Source: Chrysomallon squamiferum (Eukaryota; Mollusca; Gastropoda; Neomphalida; Peltospiridae). From it: a stretch of 64,000 bases of DNA. The notes under the pieces were generated by a model. The model was not told where the DNA came from. It made no database searches and worked only from the letters and a program-made list of their open reading frames with translations. The position numbers and the translations under genes were made by a program. The stretch is taken from positions 19,690,910 through 19,754,909 of the forward strand of contig CM022667.1 in the NCBI GenBank assembly GCA_012295275.1. Direction: 5' to 3'. Below, piece after piece: positions 55,054-64,000 of the stretch (within the stretch, counting starts at the first letter, position 1; each line of letters begins with the position of its first letter).

Positions 55054-58000
55054 ATGTCCGATACATGGGAGGATTTGCAAGCGATCAAGAGTCGCCAAAG
55101 CAGTCTTCGAGAAAAAATGCGGCAGCGCAAAAAGGAGCGCGCTGGAATGGTAGCTCAGCTGGCCTCCGTAATACCAGAAACAGCAATTGGAAATGGTATT
55201 AACTACGTATGATACGAAATATTTAATGATACAGTGAGAAAATATTTTATTAAAAAGCCATATGAATAATGACATTGTAAAATACTTTCACTGTATGGCG
55301 AGAGAAAAAATAACGACAAAAAATAATAATTAAAACAAAAAAAGCACAGAAAAAAATACTAAAAAAGGAGAGTTTAAAGTCATTTTAACTTGACGACAAT
55401 TAAATAAATCTACCATTTTATAGAAATAATATAAATATGAATTGCGTTTGTTTGTTATGTTTTTAGTTGCTTTTGTTTAAAAAATTAATAATAATAGTAA
55501 ATAAACAAATAAATAAAAATACAAACTAGACATAAAGTATTGCAGTAATAATAATGAAAGACTAGACTAGCATGTATCTATCCACTGTTTACATATACAT
55601 TTCTGGATCTCAAGAAAACATTTTGAGGAAGCCTTGTGTACCTGTACTTAATTATGTCTTATATTGAATTTACAGCAGTAAAGCCTGATATACTGGCACC
55701 ATCAACCAAATCAACAAGCCCCACAAAAAACACATCAGAAACTGCAGTACCAGATACTCCTAAAATAGAACCTGATATAGAAAAAAAGCTTCTGCTGGTG
55801 TTATGTGACATTGACCTCGAGATTCCATCAGAGGCTCATGTTATAGCTAAGCAGACGTCAAAACTCCTTCGCCGTGAAGTCAAGTTGCAGGTCATTGAAC
55901 AGCTTCTTCAGAAATTTGAGGCTCAGCAGATGTTAAGGTAATTATAGCTATTTTGCTTCTTATGTAATTCCACTCTCCATATTTTTGACAGTCATTAAAT
56001 TTCAGAAGGTAGACTTTAACAAGCATGAACATATATCAACAGTAACAAATTGTTTTACGGGAAATAGATTTTACATAATCATGATAATGCCAGAACATTT
56101 AAAGTTTTTGTAAGTTTCTTCTCCGAGTGCATTAGATATCATGACATCACAACTGTCTGTGTCTGTCTAGCTAGCTATTCTACATTATTCAGTAGATAAA
56201 TAAATATTTTTTATACATGGATAGTGTAAAAACTGTTACATCACGTCTTGAGATTTAATTCATATAATAAATATTAATAATAAAAATATTTATCAAAAAT
56301 ATTCACTAAAATAGAAGCAAAATTATTTTGTTGAAAGTGGCTGCTGCAATGACCTATCAGCTTTTAATTAAAATAAACAGCTACCATTGTAAATAAAACC
56401 CAGAAAAACAAAAGATATTTTGAGGACAAAGTTTTATGAGTTTTTATTTTAATTTTAGCATCTTTGTTAAGGAGTCTGGTGGAGCAAACACTTTCACAGT
56501 TACCTCAGTTGATATATCAAAGGTAGGTAACAATATTTCTTTTTTTAAATTGTATAGCTGTATTTCTAAGACTTAATTTAAATTATTATTATATTTTTTT
56601 CAATTTACAGTGTAAATACATAAAAAAGAGAGAAATAAAAAATAATACTTAATAATTATTAGTGTTAATTGTGTTTGGATTTGATAATACATCAGTATTA
56701 AATCTGAAAACAAAGTCAGTTAATTTTCAGATCCAGAGAAAGGTTTCTGTTGTGAAATAATTATTTTTATTTTATTTCATGCTGTCTACCATGAAAAATA
56801 TCCTTCACTGTGGTATTAGGAAAGTGAACTGCTTTTTAAAGTCTCTCATAAATGTCTGCTGTAATATTAATTCATAAACTGTTCCAGTAATAAAAACAAA
56901 AATAGCAAGTAACAATGTTCTTTCCTTACAGCTTACTGCCTTTAGTGAAGGCCAGGATGGGAAATCAAAGAAGCGGAAACGAGATAGGTAAAATAAATTA
57001 TTGATTTAAAATACTGTTTTAAAATACTGTTTTTACATTATTAACATTTATTTTTGACAAAACATATCCAGATTCTGTTCTTTTAATTTTATTCCCCCCC
57101 CCCTGTTTTGCAGCTCTGAAGAAGAACATGTTCCTAATGCCAAACAGCAGAAACATGACAAAGGAATTTCTCAAGTAGATGACAGCATTGAGGCAAGTTT
57201 TATATATAACTGTGAAATGATTTTCTGTTCTTTATTTTACAGTGAGATTATTTAATTATAAGAAAATATATTGAGTTTTAAATATTTTGAGATGATCTTT
57301 TTCTCACATGTATATTTCTCTTTAAATATGTCACATTTTTTTTAACATTTGCTTTTAATTTTTTGATATGTTTACATTTGTCTCTATCTGTAAATTACAG
57401 AGTTTGTTGTCCATGCAGTCAGCAAAAGAAAAAGAAGAAAAGAAAATGAATGAAGAAATTTTACAACTTCTGAGCAAACCTACAGCAAAGGTAAATTAAT
57501 TGATTTAACAATACATATGCATGAGATAATTTTTATTTTTGAACTGTCACAAGGATCCAATACAGAGGTTTTCTCAACATGTGATTAAACTAACTGCTTG
57601 CTATTAGTAACACTTTTTCAAAATTGACTTTTATCTAGTGCACTATTGGGTCATACATGTTAAATATCTGACAGAAATCTTTTTATGTTGCAGGTAAATC
57701 AAAAGACAGATTGATTTAACCTGAGTAATTTCAGGAATTAGATCAATGTAATTTTTCTTTAAAAATATTCAACATATGCATTTGGTATTATCACATTAAA
57801 AAGAAATTTCTTTATCTTTTAGGAACAGTACCTGGTTGACAAGTTTAGATCAAGAGGAGGTAAATATTTTCTTCTGTAGTAAAAGCTTAATTAAAATATT
57901 TTATTTAATCTTACATTTCCATTTCTGTGTTGTTATTAGTAATATTACAGCAACTTTACAATTTTTCATTTAAAGCAACAGCTTGGAAATGTAAGGATTT

Positions 58001-61000
58001 TATGAATAACTGTTAATGTTTTACATGAAATGAATGTAATTTTCATGTTGAGTTCACTCAGACTTTTAGAAAATGTTTGGACTAAATCAGGATTCAATCA
58101 TATTTTGAACTGGATTGTGAGACCACGGCATTGTTAGTGTGTGTGTGTTAGAGGAATTGTTATGAGAAAATAATGTTGTTATCTTACATGTTTACAATTC
58201 TTGATAAACCTCCAATCTTAAGGCTAATTTATAACTGTAGAAGTACACTGTGTGTGATGTTAGCGCAGTATATCAATACAGGTTAAAATTACTGGTTTAG
58301 TCTTTCACATTTTTCATTCACATCTATAGGACTTGGTAATAACAGTTGTTTTTGAATTCAAGATAGGTAGGTGAGGTGGTATTCAGTAACTGCTAGACAT
58401 TTTCTCTTTTTACCCCATCTGTCTGAGTACAACAGTTTCTAAGTGTTTCTAAATTTGAAATTGGTAAACATTAAGTGACTTCTTTCAGGTGCTCAGTTGA
58501 AGGAGTTTTGTCAGTATGGAACACGAGATGAGTGTCTCAAGTATTCGGGTAGTGACAACCTGTGTAAGAAACTTCACTTCAGAAAGATTATCAGAAAACA
58601 CACAGATGGTGAGAAAACTACTTCACATTTTCATTTTACTCAGTAGTATAATAAAGCTGTTTCTTAATTACTGAAACTATAACTAACCAAATGTATGGTA
58701 AATCCTTGATTTAAAAATTATGTAGTTCCTAAAGTACTGAAAGGAAGCAAAAAGATAACTGTTAAATAATAAGACACAGCAGGTTTGATAAATGTACCGG
58801 CAGTGTGCATGTGTCAGTATGTGAGTGTGAGTGACTTTTTCTGAGAGGCAGTTGCCTAGAAGAGAAATGTTAATTAAGCATGAACAAACATGTATTAAAT
58901 GAATTGTACGATACAATAAAACGGATCACAGTTTTTCGTAATTTAGTATGTTTTTTTAATAATTCAGATTTGATGTTTATAATTGCAGAATCTTTAGGCG
59001 ATTGTTCTTTTCTCAACACCTGTTTTCACATGGATACATGCAAGGTAACTGATTTCACACAAACCTAGAATTATCACACTGTTAGCTTGACTAAAACAAA
59101 CGGAAAAGATATTTGTACACTTAAAATTGTTGCAGGAAATTGCTAATCTTTTATGTTTGAAAATATTAACACGTTTGAAAATAATTACATATACTGTGTT
59201 TGAATCAAAATGCTGCTTAAAGTACTGAAGAAAAAAAATAAAGAAAATGACTAAAGTCTAGATGGTATTTTTCTGTTTCAGTATGTACATTACGAGATTG
59301 ATTATCCCAATGTGAAGACAGACCCGGCTCTGTTGAAGAAAGAAAATGCTCTCGCTAACATTGGACATTCCAGTGACTGCTGTCTGTACCCACCACAGGT
59401 GAGACATTTTTACTACTTTACACATCTCTTTGTTGTATACGATGACTATTTATGGAGTTAAAAATTAACATTTTCATTTTTTATTTTTTTAATCCAATGT
59501 AATAGTGTGTGTGTGCATGGGGCATGTCACCGCAAATTTTAATTTAAATTTAACAAAATTATAAGCATTATAATTACGGTTATCTCTGTATTTAGTGTAC
59601 CTTCAGCATTTATCTATATACATTTTATCTTATTTTTTTATTTTTTCTAAAAATAACTATATTCAATTATATCTTCATGTTTACATGAAATATACAAAAT
59701 TATTTGTAATTATGCAGTATTTTTAATTATTATCTTTTAATTCAGTGGATCCAGTGTGACTTGAGAATTTTCAACATGTCTGTGCTTGGCAAATGTGCTG
59801 TTGTGATGGCCGACCCACCCTGGGACATTCACATGGAGCTGCCCTATGGCACCATGAGTGACGATGAGATGAGAAGACTTGATGTGCCAGGATTGCAGGA
59901 TGATGGATTTATATTTCTGTGGGTAACAGGAAGGTGGGTACCACATCAACCACATATCTCACACTTTGGTCTCATTGGAAGATCAGTGTTTGAACTGGGT
60001 AAAATGAAATGTCAACTTTGTTCTTTTTGTTGTCACACTACCAACTGCCAACATCTGATATATGGAAAATCCACACCCATAAATATATATCACAAATTCT
60101 TTTATTTCACTTTTGTTAATATTTATGCATGATTTCCAACTTTATTCTTAGTATATTTTAAATTTTTTTTTTTTTTTTTATATATAATCAAAACTACTTA
60201 TAAAAATAATTTATAACTTATAATAGGAATTTGCATTTGCCTCTTTCTTTGGATACCTATGTTCTCTATTAAGGTGACATCACGCCTTTGTTTTTTGCTG
60301 TGCACAGTGTTAGCTTCAGCTGGCTAGTTTATTTCCATAAAATGACAGAATATAAGCAATTATTATAATTCACTAGATAACAGTAATGTTTCGATGTGGA
60401 AGACATTTCTGTGTTTTTTAATGAAATTAACTGTTATGAACTAGCAAATCAAAATTACTGTGGTGCTTGAAAAGTGGGATATCTCACAGTGGTATCAGAA
60501 AAAACAAGCAGTTAGTTGAAATAGAAATATGTCACACAGACTGAGTACTACCATTGCTCCTTTGTCTTGGATATTAAAGCTGTTCATGTTTATTGTTGTT
60601 ATTGTAAGAAATAACAACTAAGAATATATTTTTTTTGCGATTATTTTCAGAGCCATGGAGCTTGGACGAGAATGTTTGGATCTCTGGGGGTAAATTTATA
60701 ATTTTTATATTGATCTGTCTGTCTGTCTGTCTGTCTAGCTATCTGTAAAGTGACCATTTAGCATGGCTTTTAATGATAATACACAACGGATCTTGTTGAT
60801 AGTTTATAACATACTTATGTATTACTTAATAGACTGTTTTATTTTTAAGAATGTAAAAATTTTGTTTCTCGATTTCAAAATTAATCCCTATTTGTCTTAA
60901 GGGTCCTGGAATCACAAAATATAGGCCTGTGTAGACACACAAAACTTTATTTTTTTAAATTGTCTATTGATATATTTGGTTTTGTTGTGATTGCAAGTTT

Positions 61001-61271
61001 ATGGTCAACATGAACAAATGTTTATTCATGACTGTATTTCAAGTGTGTGTTTTATGTAAATCAGGTACAAGCGCTGTGATGAGCTGATATGGGTGAAGAC
61101 CAATCAGCTTCAGCGTATTATCCGCACAGGAAGGACAGGTCATTGGCTCAATCACGGCAAAGAACACTGTCTAGTAAGTAGACTGAATTAATTTCTCTCT
61201 GACTGAATTGTATTTTTAAAACCTGTAGAAAATTTCTCTGTTATTATTATTTTGAAGTTTCTGTATTGTTG

Positions 61272-61305
<34 letters not shown>

Positions 61306-62685
61306 TATCTTCAATTTAAATTAATACCTTCAGATCACATCTGAATTTTTTTAATGAAAATATGTGTATTTACAGAAAAAAATGTTTCTTAATTTACTTT
61401 CGTTGCTGTAGCTATTGTAACTCATTAACACAAAAGAACAACAATTAATTCTTTTTATCTATTTTAAATTATTTGTACAAGTAATGAAAGGTTGTAAAAT
61501 AATAATTCTTTGCTTGCAGGTGGGAGTGAAAGGAAACCCTAAAGGTGTCAATAAGGGCTTGGACTGTGACGTCATTGTAGCAGAGGTAGAGTTTTCTCTT
61601 CATTTTAAACAATCTAAATCTCTAGCAAATACCCTGCAGCTACAGTTACACTTCATTCTTAAAATATAACCTCTGCATACAGACTGTCTAGCTGTCTGGG
61701 TGATGTTAAGTCACTTTTAAAGATGAAGTCTGTTGTAAAAAGTGTTTAAACTTTAATATATTTAATATTCCAAAAAACCTTTTGTTAGTCGTACAGATTC
61801 AGTTATGTAATATGGAAACATTAAAAATCTTGAATAGATATTTATTCGGATAGTGGTCAATATGAATAGAAAAGATCCTTTGATGCTAATTAGCAAGATA
61901 AGACTACAAAATCAAGCTCAGTTGCATGCCGTCATTACTAAGATCATTGTTAGTAAACACTTTCTGATAGAGATGTGTTGTGTTTTGTGATCCTTTAATG
62001 TTAATTAATAAGATAATCTCCATTCCATCATTATTAAAATGATTGTTATTAACAGCTCAGTATCGACATGTAGTCAAGTGTGTATTGTGTCATTTGATAC
62101 AGGTGAGAGCTACGAGCCACAAGCCAGATGAAATCTATGGAATCATTGAGAGACTGTCTCCAGGAACAAGAAAGTGTGAATTGTTTGGTCGACCTCACAA
62201 CGTTCAACCCAACTGGTAAGTCAGATTTACATAATTTGTGTTAATGTGTTTTACAGTTAGTCAGTAAATAATCAGAAATTTGATGTAAGTATAAAAAGAT
62301 GTTTGGGGAAACGGTTAAAAATCAGAGAAGCAGATATTTGCTCCTGATTTCTGGAAGCATTCAATGAGACTGAGCAATGCAATGTTTGACCTACCAGAGA
62401 ATAAATTTTTATTTTAATTTATATACGCTCAAAACGACTGTATATTAGTAAAATTAGTGTAATATATATATATATATATATATTTCTACAGTAAAGAGAG
62501 AATTATAATTTTGTTGGAAGTATGCTTGTTATGTTTTATTAAGTTAATGTAATTTCATTATTTTGACTAGGATCACCTTAGGCAATCAGGTAGAAGGAGT
62601 GCGGCTAAAAGACCCTGATGTGGTGAAAGCTTTCAGAGAACACTATCCTGACGGTAACTGCATGGGACCTCCGAAAGACAGGTGA
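55054..62685 (+). CDS. METTL3: METTL3, catalytic subunit of the m6A mRNA methyltransferase
   Basis: Sixteen exons (55054-55195, 55676-55937, 56459-56522, 56932-56987, 57114-57192, 57401-57490, 57823-57859, 58489-58608, 58989-59044, 59282-59398, 59746-59933, 60651-60689, 61065-61173, 61520-61585, 62103-62215, 62571-62685) encode 550 residues (human 580). METTL3 transfers methyl from SAM to N6 of adenosine in nuclear mRNA, as a heterodimer with METTL14 (known). Visible in order: the N-terminal leader helix starting MSDTWEDLQ; a basic nuclear-localisation stretch KSKKRKR (167-173); two CCCH zinc fingers (about 248-305, with [20 protein letters not shown]); the MT-A70 domain with catalytic DPPW (364-367); then [13 protein letters not shown], the [15 protein letters not shown] segment, and HNVQPNWITLGNQ, which contacts SAM. 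The start matches the family start. The intron after 57192 begins with GC. Nothing suggests loss of function. Confidence 0.97.
62463..62482. repeat. (TA)n microsatellite
   Basis: TA run in the last METTL3 intron. Confidence 0.9.
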
Positions 62686-63299
62686 CAGGGCTAGATCACA
62701 GGATTTTCACCAAGCAGACAATCAACATGAATTTCACATTGATGTAAGTGATAGAAACTTAGAGACAAGCCTCACATGACAAGTTGACGTCTAAGTCATA
62801 TTCTGCAGTGACAGTGTCATGACATACTGAAAGACTTGAAAGAATACACAACACTGAAACAGTTTGTGACAATTGAATACATTCACATTAAAGTTTTTAT
62901 ACAAAACAGTATGGTTAATGTATTATATTGTCTGTAAAAAAATCAAAACCAAAAAAAATCACCCTTTTGTTAGTACATTGTAAATTAAAATGCTCTGGTT
63001 TATTTCTTAAATAACTGCTAATTGCAACCACATTTAGTTTATAATAAAAATATAGCATCCAGATTGAATATAGGATTTATTGTTTTGCAGATAGAAAATA
63101 ATAAAGAACAAATGAAATGTTTCTATGCAAAATATGCAAAACATGCATATGATTGTCTACTGATGTACAGTTAACAAATAATTTAGTTCATGACAATAAA
63201 ATCATTGGTGTACACATTTTTGTACCATTATTGAAAATTATTTGTATTTTCTGGGTTTTTTTTTTTTTTTTGTTTTGTTTTTTATTTTTTATTATTATT
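62686..63299. other. METTL3 3' UTR and convergent gene end
   Basis: ATTAAA near 62887 is a plausible METTL3 poly-A signal. The minus-strand gene ending at 63300 converges on this interval and should also end its transcript here (TTTATT near 63079 would serve). A T-rich tract runs about 63257-63299. No gene seen. Confidence 0.5.
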
Positions 63300-63489
63300 T
63301 TAATAACGTCGAAGCATTTTCTTCTGTTGTTTTGACAGAGGGTAGTCTGGATTCACGTAAAGAATGTCTAACAGTTCACAAATCTCACGCTGAACTTTAA
63401 AACTCTTTGCTTTCTCTTTGTTTATTTTACTCCAGCGACGTTCGTTACACATATTTCGGAAATGGTTTTCATAGCCTGAACCAGCAAGT
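63300..63489 (-). CDS. Last exon of an unrecognised gene
   Basis: A good minus-strand acceptor (attttcag) precedes 63489, and 62 complete codons follow to TAA at 63302-63300. The peptide starts LAGSGYENHFRNMCNERRWS, continues with a Lys-rich helix-like stretch (KINKEKAKSFKVQREICELL), then DILYVNPDYPL and ends KQQKKMLRRY. Codon content and splice context look like a real gene, and the first base completes a codon from the previous exon, which lies beyond the window or was not recognised in 63490-64000. It converges tail-to-tail with METTL3. I cannot name the family. Confidence 0.7.
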
Positions 63490-64000
63490 CTGAAAATAAA
63501 GTAATTTTTTATTTAATTTCTGATACAATTTGTAATTTACAATGTCTTACTAATCCGAGCAAACGGCAATTCCTTAACAAACACCAAAACAATTTGCTTT
63601 ATGTCTTAAACAAAGAAAAAGAAAAATAATTTCTGTAAAATAATGTTGGTACTTCTGCCGCATGTGTGAAAATCTTGTTAATAAATAAATATCAGTAAAT
63701 AAACTAATCTCTGTTTTATAAATTACGGTATCGTGTTTTACTAGATTTCTTAACTTTAATGATGAGTTTCATTACTGAGAAAAGAAGGGGAGAGGGTCAA
63801 GGAAAACATGGAGATAGGTTTTTTATCGTTTTTTTTTTTTTAAATATTACTGTTAGTTGTAATGTACTAATTTTAATACATATATTGTGTTATACACAGA
63901 CGAAATTAATATCTATTTTCCCTCTGAAGTGTGTTATTTGTGTAGAATGTAGTCAGTTTGACGGACCTTCTTTTTAGTTTTTGTAAAGAGGAACTAATGG
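63490..64000. other. Intron of the unrecognised minus-strand gene
   Basis: AT-rich sequence with no exon I can support. A plus-strand ORF at 63759-63977 has no family features and is probably chance. Confidence 0.5.

Overview
This is animal nuclear DNA. Genes are split into many short exons by AT-rich introns of roughly 0.1 to 1 kb with GT-AG ends, the non-coding DNA is full of (TTA)n, (TA)n and poly-A tracts, and every recognisable protein is a metazoan housekeeping or regulatory protein. The best guess is a spiralian, most likely a mollusc. That rests on gene architecture, on a decayed FLYWCH/MULE transposase of a kind I associate with mollusc genomes, and on two AAGGG..ATAACT motifs; I could not test it by search.

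Layout, left to right. (1) The last six exons of an IMPACT homologue (+), continuing off the left edge. (2) About 5 kb of mostly non-coding DNA with CRE-like sites and a possible minus-strand first exon. (3) A complete secreted/ER cyclophilin of the PPIB type (+), with a long 3' UTR. (4) A large ANKRD11/ANKRD12-type ankyrin-repeat cofactor (-), converging on PPIB, with a likely 5' non-coding exon about 7 kb upstream of its start codon. (5) SPG7/paraplegin (+), the mitochondrial AAA metalloprotease, starting within about 200 bp of the ANKRD11-like promoter in a head-to-head arrangement. (6) A degraded PHD/FLYWCH/MULE transposase (-). (7) WRNIP1 (+), a UBZ4 plus AAA+ replication-fork ATPase. (8) METTL3 (+), the catalytic subunit of the m6A mRNA writer. 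(9) The last exon of an unrecognised minus-strand gene that runs off the right edge.

I reconstructed exon boundaries by hand for all complete genes. Splice sites and reading phases agree from exon to exon, giving predicted proteins of 208 aa (PPIB), about 1308 aa (ANKRD11-like), about 790 aa (SPG7), 568 aa (WRNIP1) and 550 aa (METTL3). Two exons, one in ANKRD11-like and one in SPG7, each carry a single-base homopolymer length change that breaks an otherwise conserved frame; assembly error is the simplest explanation. Two introns use GC-AG ends, and reading phase confirms both.

I did not find a new enzymatic system. The most interesting signal is the divergent ANKRD11/SPG7 pair: from memory the same two genes are adjacent and head-to-head in human (16q24.3), so the pair may be an ancient linked unit with a shared promoter. 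Next are an SRRM-like Ser-Pro repeat array in the ANKRD11-like protein, a possible antisense gene through IMPACT, and a shared motif just upstream of WRNIP1 and METTL3.
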